Under the pieces are notes generated by a model, which did not search any database, was not told the origin of the DNA, and was given only the letters and a program-made list of their open reading frames with translations. From Flaveria trinervia (lineage: Eukaryota; Streptophyta; Magnoliopsida; Asterales; Asteraceae): a stretch of 64,000 bases of DNA. The stretch is taken from NCBI GenBank assembly GCA_025506515.1, contig CM046447.1:92870910-92934909 (forward strand), given 5' to 3'. The first letter of the stretch is position 1. Every line of letters starts with the position of its first letter. Positions 33,836 through 46,742 of this stretch are shown one piece after another. Position numbers and translations under genes: made by a program.

Positions 33836-36351
33836 TATGTGCCTATGGGCTTATGGCAAGCCTACTAGTGTTGACCCACATAGCCATTAGCATATAATTC
33901 TATAGCACTCTCACTAGCCCATGAAATTTAGCACGCTAGCGAATAATAACACTCGAGGTTTAAAGAAAAAAGCTAATTCGTTATTTCTTAATAAAAACAA
34001 TAGTACTGATTAAATTTATTTTGTCACATGACTACTACAATTGTTGAGCTTGACTCTAATATGTATGCCTTATTATGACATGGTAATTCAATTAGGTGAC
34101 GAGCGCATTTATACCTTATAAATAAATGGTGCATCACGTGTCATAATTCTATGACTTCATTATTTTTTCTCGCTTCTGACATATATTAATTATTTATTAT
34201 TTTAATCTAATATGTTATTATTTATTTTAAATTTTTAGTAGTCTTCATTATTTATATTAAGGTTTATTTCTATGTATGTTTTTTATAATTTATTTTTTAT
34301 CGCTTACTGAATATCAAATTAAAACTTAACTTTGTTTGAGGCTAAAAAATTTAAATAGTTTTTTAACTCTTTATTACTAATTATTTTATAAACTTATGAA
34401 ATCCATGTTATACACGAGTTTCTAGTCTAGTAATTTATATATAATAAGTCATGTTATCGAAGAGAATGTCAAATTATTTTGTGGCATATATTAAAATAAA
34501 GTTTAAAAGTTTAACGGTAGATCCACAACCAAGACGTTGTGGGTTCTAACCTTGTTCAAGGATAACAAAGAAAAAATCTAGGTATCATCATTATAAAAAT
34601 AAAATTTTAATAAGTTAGTTGTAGTAGAACAATAAAATACAAGTCAATTTATGGAGTAGATTTATACACAAAAAAATTAGCTGCACAATACATCAATATA
34701 ACTTTGTAGCCAGTGTAAACCCCCAAACTTATAACTCAAAACTTCATGTATTCGGAAGACACATTTAAGTTAGACTCAAATAAAACAACAATTAATTATC
34801 ACTTTTTCATAAATAATAAATTGAATGTTGTTAGGGTGATGGGGGTACACATGTCACCAGTGCCGGGTTTTCCTTATGTAGTCGCTCTCATCAAACAACA
34901 CCATACCACACAACACATCCATCAATCACATAATATTACGTCACACTACACCGAATATTTTTTTTAAAACAAAATAAATTAAAAACAATCACCACCTGCT
35001 ATCACCACTTCTAACCATGACCGTCACCATCTTGACCACCATCGGCCATCACCATCAACCACAAAACCATCTTCTGTAATTGAAACCACCACAGCCTAGA
35101 TACAACCCTAACAATCATCATACAACCATTAGGGAGGCGACAGTGGTGACGGATGAGCAATAAGAAGGTGGTGACCGTTGGTTGAGGTTGGTAACAGTTG
35201 AAAATTAAAGTGCAAATATTGATGGTGTGGCTAAACGTGTACTCATCCTGTGACGTGTGAATTGCGGCGGGCATGGCGAAAGCACCACCACCCTTAGATT
35301 CATTTGAAGTTTCAAGCCTTTTGTTTTTAGTTTGTTTCAAATTGATGTTTGAAAAAGTTGGAGAAGTTACAGTGAGCCTAGTGAAAGCACAAATGTTTGA
35401 CTTCACCTAAAAAGAAAAGAAAATAATAATTAGGGACAGAAAGGATTTAAAGTGAATGGTCAAGCAAAAGCTTGTGTGTTGATTCATTCATTCATTCATA
35501 CATCAATCCCTAATCCCATCACCTGCAAAAAAGCAATCACTTTGTCCTTCACCTTTCTAACAAAGACTTGGATATTTGGGATGCTTTAGAAATCTCCCTT
35601 TCTGTTACTAGTTCCTTCTTTTAGTTTAACACCTTCCACCAAAACCCAATTCTTTTGATGCCAAATTAAATTTCATATGTTCATTATATGATATATTTCA
35701 GGCTATTGTGGCAGCTGATTACACATTTAAATCAGTAAATGATATCTGTATCACTGTATGCATGTATTCTTTAATGATTATTATATGTCACTAGCTAGTT
35801 CCTGTTTATACTTCAACAGTTCAATAACTTCAACATAATCCTACATCTTTGAATGCCTAATTTCATATAGGTATATTGGTCATGCAAAACACGCATCTTC
35901 TTTGTTTAATTACTTGTTGCACCCTTTTTAATTTTTTAATTACATCGATATATAATATTTAATGTTTTCACACTATAAATAATATATGTATGCATGCATG
36001 CATGCACAATTATATGTTATAAAATTGCTGCTACAATTCTACCGTATATAAATGGTTTTTGAATTTACTAGAAAACTTCAAAAAATAATGCAGTAATAAA
36101 GGTAGACTCGGAACGTGTTGTATAGGTCATTACCTTGCTTATATCCATTCATACTTACAATAATAATTAGGTGTATAGTTTTTGATAAAGTTAATCTAAG
36201 TATTATAAGATTTATAAACCAGATTAATCAAATTTTGAGAAGTAAAGAATTCTTTGATACAAAAATTACTCTTTGACGAATGACAACTATGTTCAAGTAT
36301 GTCTAAGGACATGCTTAACATAATTTAAGTTATCATTATGGGAAATAGTCT
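33836..36351. other. Intergenic, nothing firm
   Basis: AT-rich. A 131-codon - strand open stretch (35406-35011) is preceded by a good acceptor (TTTCTTTTTAG) and begins like an exon, but no partner exon or family match was found, so it is not called. A tRNA-like stretch is listed separately. Confidence 0.4.
34500..34575 (+). repeat. tRNA-derived SINE-like fragment
   Basis: TTTAACGGTAGA resembles a pol III A box and GTGGGTTCTAACC, about 30 bases on, a B box. A CCACAACC...GGTTCTAACC pairing is possible. It is followed by A-rich sequence. Too short and diverged for a functional tRNA. Confidence 0.4.
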
Positions 36352-36660
36352 CTAGTTAGCATGGTTTTGAAAAACGGACTGGACCGGCCGGTTCGACCGG
36401 TTGGACCGGGAACCGGTCACCGAACCGGTCCGGTTCGGTGTTTAAAACTGTTGAACCAGTGGTCGGACCGGGAACCGGAACGGTTGAACCGTTTTTTATA
36501 TATGTTTTTATTTTTTTGTAATTTTTACATATATTTATAAAAAATACTTATAATTTTATCCGGTTCTTATATACGGTTCGCCCGGTTGAACGGTCGGACC
36601 ATCGGACCGGTAAGACATCTAGTTCACTATGCGGTCGGTTTTAAAAACATTGCTAGTTAG
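36352..36660. mobile_element. hAT-type MITE with perfect 8-bp duplication
   Basis: Element 36360-36652 (293 bp), flanked by CTAGTTAG at 36352-36359 and 36653-36660. Left end CATGGTTTTGAAAAACGGAC; right end inverted CAATGTTTTTAAAACCGACC. Subterminal GGACCGG and ACCGGTT motifs fill both arms. Noncoding. The element at 44752-45108 belongs to the same family. Confidence 0.9.
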
Positions 36661-39316
36661 AGCTACATGTTTTTAATAAAGTAATTGTAGACCTAACCAA
36701 AAAGTTTATAAAAATGTGGTTTTTTTACAATAGTTCCCATTTGTTTCGGAAGCTAACTTTTTTTGAAGTAGATCATCTTATATTTTAATAAAAGAACTTC
36801 GTGGTATATAAATAAGACTAAAATAAAAGCATTCACAAAATTAATAAGTTACTATATATCAACTCTTTAAAATCATATATGCATGTTGTTTAAACTAGTA
36901 GATAATAATCTGTATGTGAATAGAGCCTTTGTCCAATTGCATAGTGAGGTAAAGATGTAACCATTAGTGTCAAAAGAGGCAAGAGCACATGATAGCATGT
37001 GGCATCCGGGTTTCATGGGGGTGAGTTGGTAAAAACCCTAATAATTATATATTGCTTTCAAGAAGCTAGAAAACCTCATGATTATTACTTGTTTTGCTTT
37101 TACATTTGACTTAAATTGTCAACTCAAATCATGAAAAAATCCTGCTACTTACCACCTCAGATGACAACCTCAAACATAAACTACTCATCAATGTTTTGTA
37201 TTTGATCAAATGTGTGCCCCAAAAAGATATGGAACACATATTCATTCTACAGTGTTTTTGATTGGAGTAGGTACAAAACAAATATTTTATATCTTTTTGA
37301 TTTTGATCTGAAATGACTCTTTTTAAAGCATGCATATATTCATGGGTTTCTGAACCTTTTATGGTCACCCGATTAGGCAAAAACATCATCATGGATCTTT
37401 CTGTAACACCATTTAAGCTCCAGCTCTTATCCACAAGAAAATATATATGTCCTTGGGATACAACCCTACTACCACTTTATCCGGAATGTAATATAGATGC
37501 ACACCTGGGACCTTAAATTAGGAGGAATAATAATTTATTTAATATAAAATTTGAGGGTTAAAAGTAAAGGAAATTATCAAGATAAACATTTCAATTAATT
37601 ATGCGAAAATAAAATATCGACTTTTTGATAGTAATAAAACACATATACTTTTAACTCAAGATTTAGGCTGGATTTTTACATACGGCTAAACTTTAGATTA
37701 TATTTTTATAGGAGATGTTTAAGATTTAGACATATATTTTTGTACACTGCTAGTGTATAGCTTATATTTTTTTCTTACAGCTAGAATTTAGCCAATACAT
37801 ATAGACAAAGTTTTTACATAACACATGTTTTTGCTAAAATAATTTTTTTTTTTAATTTTCTCAATCTAATTTTTTTAAATATAAGAAAAATGAATGAATT
37901 GCGATATTTGTTCATCTATGTACGTATACCATACAAATTTGTATGTAGAAAGTAAAAATTGTTACAAAAATGATGCATTAATAAAAAAAAATTAACGATT
38001 TAGTTTTTGTTCATTTGTTCTCACAATAAGTTAGTATTCTAGTATATATAAACATTACCTTTGTATACATACAAGTTAACTTGAGGGCGAAAAAAGACTA
38101 AATTATATTTTGAATTTCATCCATAACCAAAGAATTTTACACACAGTATCAATTCTTTAATACTTTGTAACGGTTTTGATCCTTAACTTCTCATTCTTAC
38201 TATTATAAACCATAGAATCCTTCGAACAACTTCTTTTTGGTTATTGATATTTGTTCACAAATAAGTATTTTAGCTTGTACATTTTAAAATCTGACTTTTG
38301 AGCAACATATACGTGTAAAAAATCAAATATGACATTAATAAATTAGGAACAAACCTCACCAATTTTTTTTTTTAAAGTATTAAAATTCATGTTCCAATGT
38401 TTCTCTACGTTCTTGTTCTTCTACCATCCTGCAGCTTATATATTTAAATAGAATAATAAATCTTGACGAGCATCATATCAGCTTTAATACATTACATTTT
38501 ATTGAATTTATAGTTTAAACAAGAATGATACATGTGAATCTTGGATTATGGTTTGGCAAAAGGGCAAGTTACTATGGATGTTTTGTTTCTACTTAAGAAG
38601 TGTTCTAGGCCCCCTTTCATGTTCTACCACAAGCCTTGACTCTCACCACACATTTGGTTTTGTTTTTCTAATGATGAATGAAAGTCATTATCGCTTGAAG
38701 AGACATGAATGAACGAATGATACCCATAAATCTACTTTGATTTCAGGGGCCTCCCCTCCCAAGTACACAGAACCCCACCCGTTATACTATAGCGGACTAT
38801 ACCGGTAAGAATTCAAACTTCATACTGACAATTAGAAATGAAAACAAAAAAAGGTCAATGACATTTATGTTAGGATTTGTTTCTTTTTAAATTTATTCTT
38901 GAATATAAATTAATAATGTTGCATTATATACATTACCAGAACATATTTTTTTCTATGTTATTTGTTTATCTAATCTATACTACATATAAAGTATTTTAAA
39001 TAGATACATTGGTAATTTTGCATAATATGTGAGACACCTAAAACATTTTTAATTATGAAGTACAAGTGTTTAATACAATAATTTCTAATTTACCCCATTT
39101 AATAAATTTCTCTTCATTAGTAAATTATTTAATACATATTAGATTATTTAATTCATTGAGTATTATTTTATTTATTATATTTTAAATTAATATTTTAATC
39201 TACATTTACTTTTCACATGCTTTGTAACTAATTAAGTACAGTTTTAATCAAATATTATTTTATTTAAATACTTAAATTTATAACCATTATATACTATATA
39301 ACTTATACTTTAATGT
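36661..39316. other. Intergenic, nothing firm
   Basis: AT-rich. A - strand open stretch of 101 codons (37434-37129) has a plausible but unrecognised protein sequence; no splice partners were found. Confidence 0.4.
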
Positions 39317-39665
39317 TAAGAGCATCTTCAATAGGATAGGACGGTTTTAGCCCTAAAAACATCAAAAAATCTATTTTTAGAATAAAAATCATTATAAGGG
39401 TTTGTTTTTACAAACCTTATTCACACACATGAACTTGAAAAAACATCATTTTTGGGTAGATGGGATAAGGGTGGGGCCGGATGGGTTGGTAATTAGAAAT
39501 AAATATAAGAAATATTAATGATGTGATAAAGTTTTTTGATGTTTTTAAAACACCTTATTGGAGAGATTTTCAAATTTTTTTAAAAAATGAGTGTTATTTT
39601 GATGTGACAGTGACTAGGCATGTTTTTTTTAATGTTTTTAGAGTCTCTTATTGGTGATGTTCTAA
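39317..39665. mobile_element. Tourist-like MITE (Harbinger type), TAA duplication
   Basis: Element 39320-39662 (343 bp). Left end GAGCATCTTCAATAGGA, right end inverted GAACATCACCAATAAGAG, flanked on both sides by TAA. Interior AT-rich, noncoding. Confidence 0.75.
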
Positions 39666-40064
39666 CTCAAATTTACACTTAATCTTCTAAACTTGAAAAA
39701 CTTAAATTTTCTAAAATAATTTACAAAATAGCACATTAACTTTAATAAAATTACTATTTACATATTCGCTATTCTTTTCTGTTGTTTCAAGGATTTTATT
39801 TTCATAGTATTTTTTTGTTATACTTTTTTATCAACATTTCACGTGTTAATTTTTTACAGTTGGTTAATACTAACGTACCTCATCAACATTAGCATTTTCA
39901 AATGAAAGTAGTGGTTTTTGGTTTATTATTATCATGTAGAGGGTACTTAATCACTTAATTGTCATATAGTGAGTAATGTCAAGTTTCATGCGGTGAGCAT
40001 GTATTTGCATTGTTTTGTAATATTCATCAAGAATAAAACTATAATTTCATTTCTGTTATCTTGT

Positions 40065-40285
40065 GACTAGTCATGACATTAGTTTAAAGTATGTGTATCA
40101 GAATTGAATAGTCTAAAATTATAATATGGCACTAGAGCTTTAAACACTTCTGATGACAAAATCATTTTAGCTTCTGCCTAGTCTTGACATTAGTTTAAAG
40201 TATGTATACTAGAATAGTAGAGAATTTCAATATGGTGTTAGAGCTTCAAACGCTCTTGCTAGCAAAATCATTTTAGTTTTTCTTT
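40065..40285. repeat. Tandem duplication of about 112 bp with PBS-like motif
   Basis: GACATTAGTTTAAAGTATGT and CAAAATCATTTTAG occur in both copies, offset by about 112 bases. Each contains a weak PBS-like stretch (ATGGTGTTAGAGCTTCAAA in the second), so this may be a decayed copia leader. Confidence 0.5.
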
Positions 40286-40689
40286 TTTTTAATTAATTAG
40301 ACGTCGACCCTGAACTTTAAATACCGATAAAATAAAATGCAGCACTAATATGAAACATAGAAGAAGAGGATAATGATAAGAGTGATTAAAAAGAAAAAGA
40401 AGATTATGAAGAAGAAGAACAAGAATGAAAAAAATAATGATGATGAATAAGATCAATAATCAGATAGAAAGAAAAATATGATGATGAATAAAACAAGAAA
40501 GAAATACAAGGATTTTTCAATAGTCTTCAATCCAATTAGGGGGTGTTTGATTCGTCTGACTAAGGTCTGACCACTGACTGGCTGACCCGGTCAGCCAGTC
40601 AATGTGTTTGATCCGTCTGACTGGTTGGTCTGACCGGAAGGATGAGCTGACCGAGTCTTTATTTTCTCCTTGTCTGACCAAACAAACTC

Positions 40690-41155
40690 TTCCCCCTTTC
40701 TCCTTGCTCGACCACCTCCTTCCCCCCCCCCCCCCCTCGCGCCCGGCCGCCGCCCTCCGCCTCCGTCGCGGGCTTCCTGCCACCAGCCTTCGTCGACCGC
40801 CTCCATCCTCTCCCCCTTCCGCCCGCCGGCCTGCGCCTCCGTTGCGGGCTTCCCCTGCCCCCAGTCGCTGTCGATCGCCTCCATCCTCCCCCCCCCCCCT
40901 CGCGCCCGGCCGCCGCCCTCCGCCTCCGTCGCGGGCTTCCCCTGCCCCCAGTCGCTGTCGATCGCCTCCATCCTCCCCCCCCCCCCCCCCCCCCCCGCCT
41001 GCCCCCCGCCCCTGCGCCACCGTCGCCGCCTTCCCCTGCCGCCTTCCCCCGCCCGGCCGCCCGCTGCCTCTGCGCCACCGTCGCCGCCTTACCCTGCCGC
41101 CTTCCTCCACCCGCCCGCCGCCCCTACGCCACTGTCGCCGCCTTCCCCTGCCGAG
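40690..41155. repeat. GC-rich, poly-C tract with internal repeats
   Basis: About 465 bases, C on the + strand, with C runs of about 14 (from 40723) and about 20 (from 40976). A unit holding CGCCTCCGTCGCGGGCTTCC and CGCCTCCATCC recurs three times or more with period near 80. It ends in GAGGTAAAGT, a good splice donor, so it may be a transcribed leader. Long overlapping open frames here (over 100 codons on both strands) follow from composition and are not called as genes. Confidence 0.85.
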
Positions 41156-41330
41156 GTAAAGTACCTACTACTTCATCTTTGTTTTTACGTTTGCTCAATT
41201 TCTAGTTCTTGATATTATGATTAGTTGGTAATTTGCTCAATTTCTAGTTCTTGATGTTATGATTAGTTGTAATTTGATCTTAAGAAGTTTGGTTCTTGAT
41301 CTTATGATTAGTTGGTAATTTGATATATGG

Positions 41331-41745
41331 GTTCTTGATCTTATGATTAGTTGGTAAATTGATAATGTTTAGATGTGTGTATTAGTTCTTCATGATTGGG
41401 TAAGAAGTTCTTCATGATTGGTTCTTGATCTTATTATTAGTTGGTAATTGATATATGGGTTCTTGATCTTATGATTAGTTGGTAAATTGATAATGTTTAG
41501 ATGTGTGTATTAGTTCTTCATGATGGGTAAGAAGTTCTTCATGATTGGTTCTTGATCTTATTATTAGTTGGTAATTTGATATATGGGTTCTTGATCTTAT
41601 GATTAGTTGGTAAATTGATAATATTTAGATGTGTGTATTAGTTTTTCATGATTGGGTAAGAAGTTCTTCATGATTGGTTCTTGATCTTATTATTAGTTGG
41701 TAATTTGATAATGTTTAGATGTGTGTATTAGTTCTTCATGATTGG
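41331..41745. repeat. 128-bp tandem repeat, about 3.3 copies
   Basis: GTTCTTGATCTTATGATTAG starts at 41331, 41459 and 41587, exactly 128 bases apart. Each unit includes TTAGATGTGTGTATTAG and TTCTTCATGATTGG. Half-units extend to about 41220 and 41745. It lies between the GC-rich tract and ORF1, probably in an intron. Confidence 0.9.
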
Positions 41746-41793
41746 TTCTTGAAATCGATTTTGATATTACTTCTTGATTACTTGTATATAGAC

Positions 41794-42782
41794 ATGGCAG
41801 AAAAAAAAAGTAGAGTTATTGGAAGTTAGAATGTGTTGACAAAACTTTTCTCGAAGCGTGTATACATGAGATAACAATCAATGGTCGAGAGGGTAGTAGC
41901 CTTAAAGGATCCTCATGGAAAGTTGTTGCGGAAAAGCTGAAAAATGAGCATAATTTCATTGTTGAACATAAACAAATGAAGAATCGATATGACTACTTGA
42001 GATCAAAGTACGGGGCTTGGGTGAAACTGAAAAACAAAACAGGAAATATTTATGATCCTATAACCAACACTTTCAATATGAGCGATGAAGAATGGGAAGC
42101 GGAGGCAAAGGTATTTTTTTAATATGAAAACCTTATTATTAAAAGATTATTTAATGTTAGTAGGTTGATTATAACTATAAAAATTTTCAAACAGTTGAAC
42201 AAGTTTGTGGAAAAGTTGAGAAATGCACCCCTTCGTTGCCCTGGTCTTTGTACGAAATTATTTGAGGGGGTGACCGCGACCGGCATTTTTAGTTGGGGGC
42301 CATCATCCACACAACCTCATCACGTTGAAGGTTCTTCTGAGTATGATGTGGATGATGTTCAGTACACTCAGATGGAAACAGATCTCCCACCTGTAAGTGA
42401 AGAATCGTCGGGTCGTTCAAAACGCAAGGCAAGTACTAAAAGTAGCAAAGAAGTTCGTAGAAAAACAACAGATGATGATGTAAGAGAAGTTGGGAATGAA
42501 ATAATCAATCTTGCAAAGATGTTGGTGGAAAAAGATAATGTTGATAAAGAAATGGACGCATGCATGGAGAAGCTAGAACAAATGGAATGGGGGGAAGAAG
42601 ATCCGAGATACAACACGGCTCTTTTGCTATTTGGTGAAAGTGCTGATATTAGAAAAGTTTGGTTACGTCTTAAGCCGGTGAGCTGCGAGTCGTGGGTGAG
42701 AAATGCAGGAAGTTTGGATTACTTGGTTGACTTTTGTGTTTTTTTTTACTTGCGTATGACTTTTGTTATGGATATTGTATGA
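41794..42782 (+). pseudogene. Harbinger ORF1, Myb/SANT-like DNA-binding protein
   Basis: The ATG at 41794 leads into an A run where one frame change is needed. Then comes WKLECVDKTFLEACIHEI, SSWKVVAEKLKNEH and QMKNRYDYLRSKYGAW, a Myb/SANT-like trihelix as in plant Harbinger ORF1 proteins. An intron (GTATTT at 42112 to CAG at 42194) joins DEEWEAEAK to LNKFVEKLRNAPL. The second exon has an acidic linker, a basic patch (GRSKRKASTKSSKEVRRK, possible nuclear signal) and a helical C-terminus ending at 42782. ORF1 proteins of this superfamily recruit the transposase to the element ends. Confidence 0.75.
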
Positions 42783-42965
42783 CTTTTATAAAACATTCGT
42801 ATGGCTTTTGTGTGACTTTTGGATGGATATCGTATGTCTCTATGTATGGTTTTGTATGACTTTTGTTATGGATATTGTATGACTTTTATAAAACATTCGT
42901 ATGACTTTTGTTATGGATATTGTATGACCTTTTTTATGTATATTGTGTGACTTTTATAAATATTT
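42755..42965. repeat. Minisatellite between Harbinger ORF1 and ORF2
   Basis: GGATATTGTATGACTTTTAT and AAACATTCGTATGRCTTTTG recur three times, with variation, between the two genes. Confidence 0.8.
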
Positions 42966-42989
42966 TGAATCAATTTTAACAGGTCAAAT

Positions 42990-44255
42990 ATGTATACGGA
43001 TGGTGAAATTTTATCATTCTTTCTACTTTCATGGTATTGGTTGATGTTGGCCCGGAAAAGAAAACGAGAGGAAAGAATTGAAAGAATAAGAGATAATGAT
43101 TCTGCTTTAACCGGGCATGCATATACATATGAATTATTACATGGATCTTCCACACAATGTCAAGAAATGATGAGACTTTCACGTGAGGCATTTGTACTAT
43201 TATGTGGTCATTTTTCACAACGAAATTGGTTGCGACCTAGTAAGACTATAAGCATTGAAGAGAAAATGGCTATGTTCCTACATATTATAGGCATAATGAA
43301 CGTTTTCGTGTGGTGAAACGACGATTTCAACATCCAATCAAACAGTTCATAAATGTTTTCATGAGGTTCTAGTTGCAATGATGTGTTTTGCTAAAGAAAT
43401 TATAGTCCCAACATCTTCAGACGAAACTACAGATACCTCGGAGAGACTTCAAAGGCTAAGAAGCATATTTCCGGAGCAATTGGTGCTTTAGATGGAACTC
43501 TTGTACATGCAGTTGTGTCCGCTAATCAATAAACTTGTTTTAGGGGAAGAGGAAAAGGTGAATGTTATCAAAATGTGCTAGGAATATGTGATTTTAATAT
43601 GATATTCACCTTTGTATGGGCTGGATGGGAAGGCGTAGCACATGATTCACGAGTTTTGAAAGAAGTGGCATTTAATCTGACCTCTGGATTTCGATTTCCT
43701 CCTCCAGGTTTATAATATAACTATAACTTTTATTATTACATATATTATTTGTATTCTTGATATAACACACGTCACACTCACATTTGCAGATAAATATTAC
43801 CTTTGTGACGCTGCATATACCAACACTCGTGGATTTATGACTCCGTACCGTAATACAAGGTATTGGTTAGCAGATTTTCGACGGCGAAGGGCGTTAACTA
43901 AAGAAGAAAGATTCAATCATGCTCATGCATGCCTTAGAAATGTTATGAGCGTGCTTATGGTGTATTGAAGGCAAGATTCCCAATCTTAAAACAAATGGCT
44001 CCTTATCCTTTTCGAGTGTAAAGAGACGTAGTCATTGCTTGTTTTGCAGTCCATAACTTTATAAGAAAATACAATATTCAAGATGAATTATTTACAAACT
44101 TTGAAGAGAACACTATGGTTACCACTGATGGTGAAGGTGAAGGAAGTGAGGGTCAAAACACACAAGCCATGGAGTGGGGTTCAGAAGACGTTGAATATAT
44201 GGCTACTTTGCATGACCAAATTGCCAATCAACTGCTTTCAGATGCTTCAAGTTAG
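42990..44255 (+). pseudogene. Harbinger DDE transposase, broken
   Basis: The first part (42990-43316) contains HGSSTQCQEMMRLSREAF and EKMAMFLHIIG, the usual region ahead of the DDE_Tnp_4 nuclease. After a shift near 43300 the nuclease follows: GALDGTLVHA (first Asp, about 43485), AHDSRVLKE (second Asp, about 43640) and ERAYGVLKARFP (Glu, about 43950). An intron from 43708 to 43789 (GT-AG) splits the FRFPPP and KYYLCDAAY segments. The frame ends at QLLSDASS and a stop at 44253-44255. At least three frameshifts, so inactive. Length and order fit the family. Confidence 0.8.
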
Positions 44256-44743
44256 ATTGTATGCAAACTCTTGTAATATGTTTGAAATTGGATGTGTTTG
44301 TTTGGATTATGTGTGATTTATGTTTAATTTGTATTTTGTATGACATTTTGAATTTTAAGGTATTATGTTATTTTTATATATTTGACTATTTTTATTGATT
44401 ACACAACAGTAGTTAAATTCAAACTCGTCAGAACAACGAACGATATGGTTAAATTTAAATTCATTCAGCAGACTCAGTCAGATACATAATCAAACAACCA
44501 ACTTTCAGTAAGATCTGACCCAGTCAGAACTTCTTACTGGGTCAGCTTCTTACTCAGTCAGAACTTCTCTTTTGGTTTCATGATTATAGAACTTGTAATT
44601 TAGGATGAAGTTTGACAAATCACATTGATGCAACTTTTAGCAATTCCATGCCGATCTTAAACATGGCTTATATCAAGCCATATTGATGAGATGTCATCAT
44701 CGGGATATCAATGATACAACCTTTTATTAAGATTAGGATTAAC

Positions 44744-45116
44744 ACCATAACCAATGTTTTGGAGACTGGATCCAACCGGTTCGACTGGGGATCAGTCCGG
44801 TGGCCGGTCCGGTCTACTATGGTTCGGTTTTAGGGGGTCGAACCGGCCGGTTCGTCCCGAGCGGTGGTCGGACCGGGAAAACGGACGGGTTTTTTATTTT
44901 TATTTTATTTTAATGGGTAAAAACGAGATGTTAAACCATAAATTAGTATGTTGGATATATATAAATATAGTTAAATTTTATATATAACTATAAAATACAT
45001 ATATAAATTACTTATATTTAATTACATATATAAATATAATTAAATCTGGTCCGACCACTAAAGAGTAAGACGTCCGATTCGACGTCCGATCCGATTATAA
45101 AAACATTAACCATTAC
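44744..45116. mobile_element. hAT-type MITE, same family as 36360-36652
   Basis: Element 44752-45108 (357 bp). Left end CAATGTTTTGGAGACTGG, right end inverted TAATGTTTTTATAATCGG. Flanks ACCATAAC and ACCATTAC differ at one position. GGTCCGG, CCGGTTCG and GTCGGACC motifs in both arms. Confidence 0.8.
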
Positions 45117-46700
45117 AGCATTCATATATTAATAACCATAATTGTTCTAATCATAGCTTCATGAGTTCTTTATAAAATAAATTTGTGAAGTAAATCTGCT
45201 TTATTAACTTTAACTAATAGTTAGCTACAAATGAAGAAAGATGACCTTTGTATTATAAACCCTTACTCAACACGTTGCATATATTCTTACATATAATTTT
45301 ATATATTTACAAAATTTCTTCTATGAATAATAAAGTACAAGTCCTCACACTAATGGTATAACTACTGTTCAATGCTTATTACTTTTTATCATTGTAATAT
45401 TATAATTTTTATCATTGAAATATATTACAAATGACAAACTTAGCATCATAAGACACACATGAGATACATGACCAGTTGTACCCAAAGCATAGTTAACAGT
45501 ATAACATAATTCATTTCGTTTGTTTTTTAACATATAGGTAAAAATAAACATCAACTTTTTCTTCAAATTTTATTGTTTTTCTTACATATATTGTGTGTAT
45601 ATATGTGTGTATGCACGCACATATCTGAATATATATGTGTGTATGTATATACGAACGTGCGTACTAAAGCAACTCATGAACATCGTAGACGTGCTCCTCT
45701 TTCACACACGTGTCCCAGTGTCAAGGGAACACCCCCTCTCCCCGCAGGCAGTTCTTTGGGTTTTGAGATTACTTTTTTTCTTTATATTATTATAATAGCT
45801 AAAATTCCTTTATTCTTTAACTAACTAAATTTTAATATCCCTTGCATTATAAAATTATTACTTCGATTAAATTCATTGTTTACGTGGTTTAATTTACAAG
45901 GATGTAACATTTTTTTGCTATTTTTTTTAATATAACACCGCGACATGTTTTTCCAATATGTTGATCAATTGTAGCAAACTCAATGTTTTATTCTGGCACA
46001 AAATATGTACACCATAATCTGTAGATCCATTGTAAAATTGTCGAAAAAATGAACCCGAACATTCTGTTTCTAAGTCATCAAAGATCAAGTGACAAAATAA
46101 GTCATCAAAGATGAAGTGACATAAATATTATCGCTATAACGTTGGTATAATTATGAATTTAAGATAGATTTCAACAACCGTCCTTTATGTAGTTGATTAA
46201 TTTCACCACTTCAAATCGATTTTAGTTAGGGGTTTTCGGGTAGGTAAGAATAATACCTCTACATGTTGTTTAATGACTCCCACAAGTACATGCAAATGGT
46301 CCATTTACTAAAAAATATAACTTTTAGAAAAAGCATAATTACGTAAACAATTGTGTAAAAAATTCACGTAATTATCATTTGATATCATAATCTTTAAAGG
46401 AGCTAAGAGAATCAAACATTTGTTTTATATAGAACTCGATCATTGACTCTAAGCCAACTTCTTCAAGTTGTACTTTTTACTCTTGTTGAAAGAGTTTTTA
46501 AATTACTCAATAAATTTTTTAACTGTATTGTTTAGAGTGTGCACTAATATATGAACTCGGATATTTATATGAAGAATCTGAAATTCCAAACCTTAATTAT
46601 ATAGAATTTCATATATATTAGTTTTATGATTTTGATTCAGATTCAGACAACTATTCTATAATAGACAAAGTATCTAAAATTCAATATATATATATATATA

Positions 46701-46742
<42 letters not shown>

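Larger units (their letters stand above)
40538..44580 (+). mobile_element. PIF/Harbinger transposon with Myb-like ORF1 and DDE ORF2
   Basis: The left end is TTA then GGGGGTGTTTGATTCGTC at 40541, with a second TGTTTGATCCGTCTGACTGG copy 60 bases in. At the right, AATCAAACAACC (44488-44499) and GACCCAGTCAGAAC repeats (44515-44575) are inverted counterparts of the CTGACT motifs, but the outermost right end and its TTA were not recognised. Inside lie a GC-rich tract, a 128-bp tandem repeat, ORF1 and ORF2 on +. Both ORFs carry frameshifts. Confidence 0.75.

Noticed and set aside
35011..35406. 131-codon - strand frame preceded by a good acceptor
   Set aside because: No upstream exon, no recognised family and a low-complexity His/Thr/Val-rich second half.
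37129..37434. 101-codon - strand frame
   Set aside because: No recognised domain or splice partner; could be chance in AT-rich DNA.
40517..41212. Five overlapping long frames (124-197 codons) on both strands
   Set aside because: They come from the C-rich repeat tract, which lacks stops; Pro/Arg/Gly composition and overlap in all frames give no protein signature.
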